A DNA stretch of 64,000 nucleotides from Blattabacterium cuenoti. Its GTDB lineage: Bacteria > Bacteroidota > Bacteroidia > Flavobacteriales > Blattabacteriaceae. Positions 1 to 7,377 of the stretch are shown here, piece by piece. Each line of letters begins with the position of its first letter. The first letter of the stretch is position 1. The stretch lies in assembly GCF_014251695.1 (NCBI RefSeq), contig NZ_CP059195.1, forward strand, positions 186,001 through 250,000, in the 5' to 3' direction. The position numbers and the translations under genes are program-made. The notes under the pieces are model-generated. The model searched no databases. It was not told where the DNA came from and saw only the letters and a list, made by a program, of their open reading frames with translations.

Positions 1-238
1 CTGTTCCAAAACGTTTAAATATTCTTATTTTAGGAGAAGGGATAATATTTTTAGAAACCTCTTTTGCTAATTTTATTCCTTCTCCTATAGTTAAAATGTC
101 TAAATCTTTCGATTCCATTTTTCCAAGTAAAAAATCTCTAACATAACCTCCTATTACATAACTTCTTTGTTTTATTTTTTTAGCAGAAATACTTACAATA
201 CGAAATATTTTTTTATGAACAGCAGATGATAAATTCAT
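1..238 (-). CDS. cca: CCA-adding enzyme / poly(A) polymerase family, 3' end beyond the window
   Basis: Only the N-terminal 79 residues are inside the window; the gene continues past base 1. The nucleotidyltransferase signature is clear: IGGYVRDFLLG (about residues 29-39, the GG...RD motif) followed by KDLDIL (about 44-49), whose DxD aspartates bind the catalytic metals. Enzymes of this class II family add or repair the 3' CCA of tRNAs, which matters here because neither tRNA gene in the window encodes CCA. The ATG at 238 lies 7 nt beyond the tsaC stop, so the two are probably cotranscribed. A poly(A) polymerase of the same family cannot be excluded from the N-terminus alone, but a reduced genome more likely keeps the tRNA enzyme. 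Confidence 0.82.
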   Translation of the reverse strand, partial: MNLSSAVHKKIFRIVSISAKKIKQRSYVIGGYVRDFLLGKMESKDLDILTIGEGIKLAKEVSKNIIPSPKIRIFKRFGT

Positions 239-244
239 ATCCGT

Positions 245-823
245 CTACATACGTAATATTTTGACCTGATTGGAGACTATTTTTATAATAGAAGAACTAC
301 TATACTTAGCTTTTTCTTTTCTACGAAAATTAACAACATAATCAGTTTTATTTAAAATAGAAGGACTAATTTCAGAAAAAGATTTAGGAGTTACTAATCC
401 TGATAAATTAGCAGAAGTAGAAATAATGGGTCTATCCAAATTTTTTATCAAGCAAATACAAAAAGGATCATGTGTTAAACGAATAGCTAAAGTATTATCT
501 TGTATAAAAAAATTGGATGCTATTTTTTTAGTATTTTCGTATACTATAGTAATAGGTTTATCTTTTTTTATAATATTTTCTACAATAATTCTTTTAGTCA
601 AAAAAGAAATTTTTCCTACCAATTGAGACAAACGATCTAGACTTTCTACCAAAAGAATCATAGATTTATAAATATTTCTATTCTTGATTTCATATATTTT
701 TTTTATGGCTTGTATATTAAATGCATCACATCCCAATCCCCATACAGTATCTGTAGGATACAATAAACTTTTTCCTTTTTTTAATATATCTACACTTTTT
801 TCTATTTCTACGTTAAAAGACAT
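245..823 (-). CDS. tsaC: Threonylcarbamoyl-AMP synthase (YrdC/Sua5 family)
   Basis: 192 residues, the usual length of the single-domain form without the Sua5 C-terminal domain. It makes threonylcarbamoyl-AMP from threonine, bicarbonate and ATP, the first step of the universal t6A37 modification of ANN-decoding tRNAs. Visible motifs are LYPTDTVWGLGCDA (21-34), with the conserved PT.T..GL core, and IISTSANLSG (133-142), the STSAN nucleotide-binding motif. It sits 6 nt downstream of dapD and 6 nt upstream of the CCA-adding enzyme gene, so dapD-tsaC-cca form a compact minus-strand unit. t6A synthesis is normally retained even in very small genomes. The family assignment is firm. Confidence 0.93.
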   Translation of the reverse strand: MSFNVEIEKSVDILKKGKSLLYPTDTVWGLGCDAFNIQAIKKIYEIKNRNIYKSMILLVESLDRLSQLVGKISFLTKRIIVENIIKKDKPITIVYENTKKIASNFFIQDNTLAIRLTHDPFCICLIKNLDRPIISTSANLSGLVTPKSFSEISPSILNKTDYVVNFRRKEKAKYSSSSIIKIVSNQVKILRM

Positions 824-829
824 TTTAAT

Positions 830-1642
830 TTATAAATTATGGGTTCTTAATGCTTCATTTAAAGATATTTTTTTATTTGTACTTTCTTTCCTTTTTCCTA
901 TGATCATTGAACATGGGACATTATATATCCCTGAAGTAAATTTTTTTGGATAAGATCCAGGAATGACTACAGAATATTTTGGAATTATACCCTTTATTTC
1001 AATAGGTTTTTCATGAGTGACATCAAAAATTTTAGTAGAGGCTGTGAGTACAACATTTGCTCCTAGAACAGCACCTTTTTTTATCAAAACTCCTTCTACT
1101 AAAATACATCTAGATCCAATAAAAACATCATCTTCAATAATAACTGGATTCCCTTGTAAAGGTTCTAAAACCCCTCCTATTCCTACCCCTCCACTTACAT
1201 GAACGCCACTTCCAATCTGAGCGCAACTACCCACTGTAGCCCATGTATCTATCATAGTATTTTTTCCTATATATGCGCCTATATTGACATAAGATGGCAT
1301 AAGGATTACTCCAGGTGATATATACGAACCATAACGTGCTATAGCATGAGGAACTACACGAATTCCTTTTTCCTTAAATTTATTTTTTATAGGAATTTTA
1401 TCATAAAATTCTAATGGACCTAATTCTATTGTGTTCATATTTTGAACATAAAAATACATAATAATAGCTTTTTTAACCCATTCATTTACTATCCATTTTC
1501 CATTTAAATAATTAGAGACTCTAACTGCCCCAGTTTCTAAATGGGCAAGAACCTGAAGAACTACATTTTTTATATTTTCATCAGTGGGCCATATATTTTT
1601 TTTATTCCAAGCTTTATCTATTTCTAATTTTAGCTTATTCAC
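830..1642 (-). CDS. dapD: 2,3,4,5-tetrahydropyridine-2,6-dicarboxylate N-succinyltransferase
   Basis: Succinyl-CoA-dependent step of the lysine and diaminopimelate pathway. The centre is a left-handed beta-helix of hexapeptide repeats (from RYGSYISPGVILMP through GVGIGGVLEPLQGNPVIIEDDVFIG), typical of DapD. I place the start at GTG 1642, giving 270 residues beginning VNKLKLEIDKAWNKK, close to the 274 residues of the E. coli enzyme. An in-frame ATG at 1696 would add a Cys/Phe-rich stretch unlike the family and would lie upstream of the promoter-like TTG-N20-TACTTTTG at 1704-1674. The product supplies both lysine for the host and meso-diaminopimelate for peptidoglycan, in line with murI and the GH73 gene in this window. 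Confidence 0.93.
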   Translation of the reverse strand: MNKLKLEIDKAWNKKNIWPTDENIKNVVLQVLAHLETGAVRVSNYLNGKWIVNEWVKKAIIMYFYVQNMNTIELGPLEFYDKIPIKNKFKEKGIRVVPHAIARYGSYISPGVILMPSYVNIGAYIGKNTMIDTWATVGSCAQIGSGVHVSGGVGIGGVLEPLQGNPVIIEDDVFIGSRCILVEGVLIKKGAVLGANVVLTASTKIFDVTHEKPIEIKGIIPKYSVVIPGSYPKKFTSGIYNVPCSMIIGKRKESTNKKISLNEALRTHNL

Positions 1643-1673
1643 TTTTATATTTATTAGTTTACAAGAAACGAAA

Positions 1674-1704
1674 CAAAAGTAGCAAAAATAAAACAAGATA
1701 ACAA
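1674..1704 (-). promoter_or_regulatory. Candidate Bacteroidota promoter for dapD-tsaC-cca
   Basis: On the minus strand a TTG (1704-1702) is followed after 20 nt by TACTTTTG (1681-1674). This matches the Flavobacterium-type consensus TTG-N17-23-TAnnTTTG. The expected start of transcription near 1668 leaves about 25 nt of leader before the GTG of dapD, which supports that start codon. It is the best two-box match I found in the window. Confidence 0.5.
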
Positions 1705-1715
1705 GTATATATACA

Positions 1716-2141
1716 ATGGGAAAAATATTAGGAATAGATTATGGAAAAATTATCACGGGTTTATCTATCACAGACGACCAAAAAATATTTGCATTTGGAC
1801 TCAATGCTGTTCCAACTAAAAATTTAATGAATTTTTTAAAATATTTTTTAGTTGATGAGAAAATAGAAAAAATCGTTATAGGATTGCCAAAAAAATTGAA
1901 TAATAAAAAAGAAGTTTTAATAGAAACAGAAATTCAGAAGTTTATGAATAAATTTCATATAAGATATCCTCACATCATGATTGAAAGATTAGATGAACGT
2001 TTTACATCTAAAATGGCTTTTTATACTATGATAAAATTGGGTTTGAAAAGAAAAAAAAGAAGAAAAAAAGTAATTTTAAATCAAATTAGTGCCACTATAA
2101 TTTTGCAATCTTATCTTACTAAAAAAGAAAAAAAAAATTAA
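1716..2141 (+). CDS. ruvX: RuvX/YqgF-family RNase H-like nuclease
   Basis: 141 residues, standard length. The RNase H-like fold is marked by GIDYG (6-10, first catalytic Asp8), ERLDERFTS (90-98, acidic pair) and the C-terminal helix ISATIILQSYL (124-134). RuvX/YqgF acts in processing of the 5' end of pre-16S rRNA and was earlier proposed as a Holliday junction resolvase. In most members the residue two positions before ISA/AA is the third catalytic Asp; here the sequence is VILNQISA with Asn122, so a metal ligand may be missing. The gene diverges from dapD and is followed after 3 nt by def. Family certain; full activity is in doubt. Confidence 0.87.
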   Translation: MGKILGIDYGKIITGLSITDDQKIFAFGLNAVPTKNLMNFLKYFLVDEKIEKIVIGLPKKLNNKKEVLIETEIQKFMNKFHIRYPHIMIERLDERFTSKMAFYTMIKLGLKRKKRRKKVILNQISATIILQSYLTKKEKKN

Positions 2142-2144
2142 TTC

Positions 2145-2681
2145 ATGGTATTACCTATAGTTATTTATGGAAATTCTATTTTGAGAAAAAAATGTTGGGA
2201 TATAGATTTTTCTTTTTTTGAAAAAAAAAAGGAAATTCATCAATTAATTAAAGATATGTTTGAAACTATACATAAAGAAAAAGGGGTAGGATTGGCAGCT
2301 CCACAAATTGGAAAAAATATTCGGCTTTTTATAGTAGAAACTCCTTATTTAAATGGAGAAAATATTATAAACAATTATAAGGAAGTTTTTATTAATCCTA
2401 AAATATTAAAAATTTATGGTAAAGAGTGTAAATTTAATGAAGGGTGTCTTAGTATACCTGGAATTATGGGATCTATAAAAAGAAAATCTCATGTTAGAAT
2501 TGAATATTATGATAAAAATTGGAACAAAAAAAAAAGAACCTTAACAGGCATATGTGCAAGAGTTATTTTACATGAATATGATCATATTGAAGGGAAACTT
2601 TTCATAGATTATTTTTCTTACAATAAAAAAAAAATAATAGAAAAAAAATTGATGAATTTATCAGAAAAAAATTCATTGTGA
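2145..2681 (+). CDS. def: Peptide deformylase
   Basis: Removes the N-formyl group from nascent proteins; metal-dependent. All three signature motifs are intact: GVGLAAPQIG, EGCLSIPGI (Cys metal ligand) and VILHEYDHIEG (HExxH, two His ligands and catalytic Glu). At 178 residues it has the normal length for the Bacteroidota form. It starts 3 nt after ruvX, so the two are likely cotranscribed. The coding strand has an A10 run at 2221-2230, a possible slippage site. Its 3' end overlaps the convergent rplT by 9 nt, leaving no room for a conventional terminator between them. Confidence 0.96.
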   Translation: MVLPIVIYGNSILRKKCWDIDFSFFEKKKEIHQLIKDMFETIHKEKGVGLAAPQIGKNIRLFIVETPYLNGENIINNYKEVFINPKILKIYGKECKFNEGCLSIPGIMGSIKRKSHVRIEYYDKNWNKKKRTLTGICARVILHEYDHIEGKLFIDYFSYNKKKIIEKKLMNLSEKNSL

Positions 2682-3023
2682 ATAAACGTCGTCTATCATT
2701 TTTTTGAAAATATTAGGATCATTTATGGATATATATGAAAGAATTTTTCTATTTATTTTAATTTTTTTTTGGGATAGTTTACTCATAAATTCAGAATAGG
2801 ATTTTCCATACTGGCGTACCCCTGCATTGATACGTTGAATCCAAAGAGATCTGAAATTTCTTTTCTTTTTTTTTCTTCCTGAAAAAGCATAAATAAAAGA
2901 TTTTTCTACAGCATTTTTAGCAACTGTATAAACTTTACTTCTGGAACCATAAAAACCTTTGGCTAATTTCAGTATTTTTTTACGTTTTCGTCTAGAGGAA
3001 ACTGCATTTGTAGATCTAGGCAT
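2673..3023 (-). CDS. rplT: 50S ribosomal protein L20
   Basis: 116 residues, full length; the N-terminal MPRSTNAVSSRRKRKKILKL and the RSLWIQRINAGVRQYG stretch are diagnostic. It binds 23S rRNA early in large-subunit assembly. It is last in the conserved order thrS-infC-rpmI-rplT. In other bacteria L20 represses the infC-rpmI-rplT mRNA, but I see no clear L20-binding structure in the short 6-12 nt spacers here. Confidence 0.97.
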   Translation of the reverse strand: MPRSTNAVSSRRKRKKILKLAKGFYGSRSKVYTVAKNAVEKSFIYAFSGRKKKKRNFRSLWIQRINAGVRQYGKSYSEFMSKLSQKKIKINRKILSYISINDPNIFKKMIDDVYSQ

Positions 3024-3029
3024 AATTTT

Positions 3030-3218
3030 TTAAATTTGGATTTTTATATTTTTTTGATCTGATTTTTTCAATAAAGTAAATACAGAAAGTTTCCGTTTTC
3101 TTTTTTTAGATTTTTTAGTTAATAGATGATTTTTGAATGCATGTTTTCTTTTTATATATCCATTCGCTGTTTTTTTAAATCTTTTTTTTGATCCTGATTT
3201 TGTTTTTAATTTTGGCAT
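3030..3218 (-). CDS. rpmI: 50S ribosomal protein L35
   Basis: 62 residues, very basic. [20 protein letters not shown] is the classic L35 opening and [20 protein letters not shown] follows. The C-terminus (from about residue 45) is lysine-rich and poorly conserved, as usual in the family. It lies between infC (13 nt upstream) and rplT (6 nt downstream). Confidence 0.97.
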   Translation of the reverse strand: MPKLKTKSGSKKRFKKTANGYIKRKHAFKNHLLTKKSKKRKRKLSVFTLLKKSDQKNIKIQI

Positions 3219-3231
3219 AAATAATCTGACG

Positions 3232-3768
3232 TTAAAATTTTTTGGGAGCTAATATCATATACATTCTCTTTCCTTCCATTACCGGCATTTGCTCAACTTT
3301 TCCATATTCCTCAATATCTTCTGCAAATTTTAATAATTTAATTTTACCTTGATCTTTGTATACTATAGAACGTCCTTTAAAAAAAACAAATACTTTTACT
3401 TTATCTCCGCGCATTAAAAATTTTTCTGCACTTTTAATCTTAACTTTTCCATCATGATCTCCAATTTGTGGACCAAATCTAATTTCTTTAGTATTTACTT
3501 TGATTTGTTTTGCTTTAAATTGTTTTTTTCTTTTTTTTTGTTCATATAGAAACTTTTTGTAGTCTAAAACTTTACACACCGGAGGATTTAATTTAGGATT
3601 AATTTCAACTAAATCTAATTCTCTTTCTCTAGAAAATTGAATAGCTTCTTGTATAGAGTAAATCCTATTTTCTATGGAAGAATTTCCGACTAAACGTACT
3701 TTTGGGGTATTAATAATACTTTCATTGATCCGATGTTTTTCTTTTTTTTGCGGTAATGGTCGGAACAT
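3232..3768 (-). CDS. infC: Translation initiation factor IF-3
   Basis: 178 residues with the N-terminal domain ([41 protein letters not shown]) joined to the C-terminal domain ([38 protein letters not shown]) through a Lys/Gln-rich linker. IF-3 binds the 30S subunit, blocks 50S joining and checks start-codon pairing. An ATG start is used here rather than the rare AUU of enterobacterial infC, so the AUU-based autoregulation is not expected. It lies 35 nt after thrS. Confidence 0.96.
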   Translation of the reverse strand: MFRPLPQKKEKHRINESIINTPKVRLVGNSSIENRIYSIQEAIQFSRERELDLVEINPKLNPPVCKVLDYKKFLYEQKKRKKQFKAKQIKVNTKEIRFGPQIGDHDGKVKIKSAEKFLMRGDKVKVFVFFKGRSIVYKDQGKIKLLKFAEDIEEYGKVEQMPVMEGKRMYMILAPKKF

Positions 3769-3803
3769 TCTATTTTTTTTATTACCTCTTGAAAATTTTT
3801 TTT

Positions 3804-5063
3804 TTATAATAGTTTTATATTTTTAGTTTTTAAATTTATTTCATTCAAAATAGATTCTATCCCATTGGAAATAGAAAATATTCCTATATTCCCTAATCCA
3901 TGACGTCGTAATGACATCATTTCGTTTTTTTCCTCTTTATTTCCCAAAATGATCATATAAGGAATCTTATTTTCTTCAGAATCCCTAATTTTTTTATTAA
4001 TTTTCTCGTTTCTATTATCAATAAATACACGAATATTATAACCTAACATTAAATTTAAAATTTTTTTGGCATAAACTATATATTTTTCACTTATAGGAAG
4101 TATAACGGCTTGATTAGGAACCACCCACAATGGAAGATTTCCTTTAGTATGTTCTATCATAATGGCGATAATACGTTCTAATGAACCAAAAGGAGCTCTA
4201 TGTATCATTACTGGACGATACTTCTCGTTATTTTTTCCTTTATAATATAAATCAAATCTTTCAGGTAAATTATAATCGACTTGAATCGTCCCGAGTTGCC
4301 AACTTCTTCCTAAAGAATCTTTAATGAGAAAATCTAATTTTGGTCCATAAAAAGCAGCATCCCCATAATTAATCTCTGCTTCTATATTTTCTTCTTTTAC
4401 TACCTGTAATATAGCTTTTTCTGCTTTTTCCCAATTTTTTTCTGATCCTATATAATCATTTATTTTTTTAGGATCTCTAAGAGAGATCCTAACTGTATAT
4501 GTAAAAAAACCTAAAGTACGAAAAACATAAAAAACTAAATTAATTACTTTCTTAAATTCTTCTAACAATTGATCATAAGTACAAAAAATATGTGCATCAT
4601 CTTGAGTGAAACATCTAACTCTAGTTAAACCATGAAGTTCTCCACTTTGTTCATAACGATATACTGTTCCAAACTCTGCAAAACGTTTAGGAAGATCACG
4701 ATAGGACCATTCTTGAGAACGATAAATTTCACAATGATGAGGACAATTCATAGGTTTTAAAAGAAACTCCTCCTCTTTATGAGGAGTGTGAATGGGGTAA
4801 AAATGATCCTTACCATATTTACTCCAATGACCACTTCTAACATACAATTTTTTATGACCAATATGAGGAGTTACAACCATTTCGTATCCTGACTTTTTTT
4901 GAACGTCAGTTAAAAATTCTTCTAAATTTTTTCTAAAAATTGTTCCTCTAGGTAACCATAAAGGCAATCCAATTCCCACTCTATCAGAAAAAACAAAGAA
5001 TTTTAATTTTTTTCCTATCTTTCTATGATCTTCTAAAATAGGGACTGACTTATCTTTATCCAT
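3804..5063 (-). CDS. thrS: Threonyl-tRNA synthetase lacking TGS and editing domains
   Basis: 419 residues against roughly 640 in most bacteria. The protein opens with DKDKSVPILEDHRKIGKK, which corresponds to the junction just after the editing domain in normal ThrRS, so the TGS and N2 editing domains are absent. The class II catalytic core is intact: LLKPMNCPHHCEIYRS (zinc Cys about 107), motif 2 around RFAEFGTVYRYEQSGELHG, and motif 3 around RPVMIHRAPFGSLERIIA. The C-terminal anticodon-binding domain follows (WVVPNQAVILPIS onward). Only 24 nt separate its ATG from the glpF stop, so no remnant of the missing 5' part exists upstream. Charging should work; proofreading of Ser-tRNA(Thr) by the cis domain cannot. 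Confidence 0.95.
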   Translation of the reverse strand: MDKDKSVPILEDHRKIGKKLKFFVFSDRVGIGLPLWLPRGTIFRKNLEEFLTDVQKKSGYEMVVTPHIGHKKLYVRSGHWSKYGKDHFYPIHTPHKEEEFLLKPMNCPHHCEIYRSQEWSYRDLPKRFAEFGTVYRYEQSGELHGLTRVRCFTQDDAHIFCTYDQLLEEFKKVINLVFYVFRTLGFFTYTVRISLRDPKKINDYIGSEKNWEKAEKAILQVVKEENIEAEINYGDAAFYGPKLDFLIKDSLGRSWQLGTIQVDYNLPERFDLYYKGKNNEKYRPVMIHRAPFGSLERIIAIMIEHTKGNLPLWVVPNQAVILPISEKYIVYAKKILNLMLGYNIRVFIDNRNEKINKKIRDSEENKIPYMIILGNKEEKNEMMSLRRHGLGNIGIFSISNGIESILNEINLKTKNIKLL

Positions 5064-5087
5064 AAAAAAAAGTTACAAGTTTTTTTT

Positions 5088-5846
5088 TTATGATAAAGAT
5101 GACAAAAATAAATATAATGTTGCCGCTCCTACACATCCTACTATAGGCCCAAGTATTGGAATCAAAGCATAATCCCAATTACTTTTTCCTTTTCCTGGAA
5201 TAGGAATGATAGAATATATAATTCTTGGACCTAGATCACGAGTAGGATTTATAGCCGCCCCTGTGGCACCTCCTAAGGATAAAACAATTCCTAATACCAC
5301 TAAAGCGGAAGGAAGTGCGCCTAAAGACCCCAACCCTATAGGATACTTTTCTTCTTTTAAAAAAAGAGTTCCTTCTATGGAAAGATATAAAGAAATAAAT
5401 ATAAAAATAAAAGTGGCTAATACTTCACTCAAAAAATTAGAAAAGAAATTTTTTATAGAAGGAATAGTCACAAAAACAGATAATTTGTCTTTTTCTTCTT
5501 GAGTTTCAAGAAAATGATCTTTGTATAAAAACCATACGAATAATGATCCTAACATAGCTCCAATGAATTGAGAAAAAATATAAAGGGGAACCATACCCCA
5601 ACTAAATTTTCCAATGATGGCAAAACTTATTGTAACACATGGATTTAAATGAGCACCACTATAAGGAGCTGAAACTGTTATTCCCATAAAAACAGCTAAT
5701 GCCCATCCTATAGTAATAGTTAGCCATTCTCCATTACTATTTTTACTATGACCTTTAGTTTTTGATAAAATAACATTTGCTACTACACCATTTCCTAAAA
5801 ATACTAAAATCATTGTTCCTATGATTTCTGCGCATATTTTTGTCAT
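5088..5846 (-). CDS. glpF: Glycerol uptake facilitator (aquaglyceroporin)
   Basis: 252 residues, six membrane helices and two half-helices of the MIP family. The first signature is SGAHLNPCVTIS (63-74), with NPC in place of NPA; the second is GAAINPTRDLGPR (196-208), with NPT in place of NPA. The selectivity-filter Arg203 and the glycerol-type Asp204 are present, which favours a glycerol facilitator over a pure water channel. It follows glpK after 10 nt and completes a glpD-glpK-glpF minus-strand operon, so transport of glycerol into the cell is the natural role. Both Ala replacements lie in loops that cap the half-helices at the pore centre. Confidence 0.93.
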   Translation of the reverse strand: MTKICAEIIGTMILVFLGNGVVANVILSKTKGHSKNSNGEWLTITIGWALAVFMGITVSAPYSGAHLNPCVTISFAIIGKFSWGMVPLYIFSQFIGAMLGSLFVWFLYKDHFLETQEEKDKLSVFVTIPSIKNFFSNFLSEVLATFIFIFISLYLSIEGTLFLKEEKYPIGLGSLGALPSALVVLGIVLSLGGATGAAINPTRDLGPRIIYSIIPIPGKGKSNWDYALIPILGPIVGCVGAATLYLFLSSLS

Positions 5847-5856
5847 TTTATTTTAT

Positions 5857-7353
5857 TTATTTTATTTGACTGGACCAAGAACGAGTTGTTTTTATCGCTC
5901 TTTTCCAGCCTTGAATTCTTTCTAATCTACTAGACATTCCTTTTGGTTCAAAAATTTGTTCTAATTGCCATTTATCTTGAATATCTTCAAGACTACTCCA
6001 ATAATTTACAGCTAATCCAGCTAAATAAGCAGCTCCAGCTGCTGTAAGCTCAGAAATTTTAGATTTAACAACTTTCACATTTAAAATATCAGATTGAAAT
6101 TGCATTAATAATTTATTTACCGTTGCTCCACCATCTACACGAAGTTCTTTGATAGAAATACCGGAATCCGCTTCCATAGCTTTCAAAACGTCCATATTTT
6201 GAAAAGCAATACTCTCCAATGCCGCTCTAACAAGATGAGCGGAAGAAGTTCCTCTTGTTATGCCGACAATGGTCCCTCTCGCTTTTTGATCCCAATAAGG
6301 AGCGCCTAAACCTGAAAATGCTGGGACCATATATAAACCTTCCGTATTATCTACGGAAGAAGCTAATGTTTCTGCTTCATCGGAAGATAAGAGGAGTCCA
6401 AGTCCATCTCTGAGCCATTGAACAACAGCTCCTGCAATAAAAACACTTCCTTCCAATGCATATTGGACCTTATTTTTTATTTTCCAAGCTACAGTAGTAA
6501 TTAAATTATTTTTAGAAAAAACAGGATAATTCCCTACATTCATTAACATAAAACATCCCGTCCCATAAGTATTTTTTACCATCCCAATTTTAGTACACAT
6601 TTGACCAAAAAGAGCGGCTTGTTGATCCCCAGCAATTCCAGATATAGGAATTTTCTGTGATAGAATATGTCCTGTTGTATAACCAAAAATATCACTAGAT
6701 GATTTGACTTCTGGTAGCATAGTGACTGGAATATTAAATAAATCTATTAACTCTTGATCCCAACTCAGGGTATGAATATTAAATAACATAGTACGAGAAG
6801 CATTAGTAACATCTGTGACATGAATTTCTTTCCCTGTTAAATTCCATATTAACCATGAATCTATAGTTCCAAATGCTAAAGATCCAGAATGAGCTTTTTT
6901 TTTAGCTCCTGGAATATTCTCTAATATCCATTTAATTTTTGTTGCAGAAAAATAAGGATCTATAATTAAACCTGTTTTTTTTCGAATCATTTCGGTTAAT
7001 CCTTCTTTTTTAAGATGATCACAATATTTGAATGTACGTCTATCTTGCCATACTATAGCATTAAAAATAGGTTCTCCCGTTTTTTTATCCCATACAACAG
7101 TGGTTTCTCTTTGATTGGTTATTCCTATTGATACAATATTCTCGCCTTCTAAATTAGCCTTTAAAATAGCTTCTAAAGCTACTGAAGCTTGCGTAGACCA
7201 TATTTCCTCTGCATTGTGTTCTACCCATCCAGGATGAGGATAAATTTGCGTAAATTCTCTTTGAGCTACAGAAATAATATTTCCAATTTTATCAAAAATA
7301 ATAGCTCTAGAACTGGTAGTTCCCTGATCTAATGATAGCACATATTTTTTCAT
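5857..7353 (-). CDS. glpK: Glycerol kinase
   Basis: FGGY-family kinase of about 498 residues, ATP + glycerol to sn-glycerol 3-phosphate. The N-terminal [16 protein letters not shown] phosphate-binding loop, [18 protein letters not shown] and the C-terminal [16 protein letters not shown] are all present. I prefer the ATG at 7353 ([10 protein letters not shown]) to the one two codons upstream at 7359; both are possible. It traps glycerol that enters through GlpF and feeds GlpD, whose gene lies 18-24 nt upstream. Confidence 0.96.
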   Translation of the reverse strand: MKKYVLSLDQGTTSSRAIIFDKIGNIISVAQREFTQIYPHPGWVEHNAEEIWSTQASVALEAILKANLEGENIVSIGITNQRETTVVWDKKTGEPIFNAIVWQDRRTFKYCDHLKKEGLTEMIRKKTGLIIDPYFSATKIKWILENIPGAKKKAHSGSLAFGTIDSWLIWNLTGKEIHVTDVTNASRTMLFNIHTLSWDQELIDLFNIPVTMLPEVKSSSDIFGYTTGHILSQKIPISGIAGDQQAALFGQMCTKIGMVKNTYGTGCFMLMNVGNYPVFSKNNLITTVAWKIKNKVQYALEGSVFIAGAVVQWLRDGLGLLLSSDEAETLASSVDNTEGLYMVPAFSGLGAPYWDQKARGTIVGITRGTSSAHLVRAALESIAFQNMDVLKAMEADSGISIKELRVDGGATVNKLLMQFQSDILNVKVVKSKISELTAAGAAYLAGLAVNYWSSLEDIQDKWQLEQIFEPKGMSSRLERIQGWKRAIKTTRSWSSQIK

Positions 7354-7377
7354 AAACATATAATAATTTTTCTATTA

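Noticed and set aside
684-953. Plus-strand open frame opposite tsaC and dapD
   Set aside because: It is the complement of two well-supported genes and has no recognisable protein features.
1643-1696. Longer dapD start giving an N-terminal Cys/Phe-rich extension
   Set aside because: The extension has no similarity to DapD and covers the candidate promoter; GTG 1642 gives the normal length.
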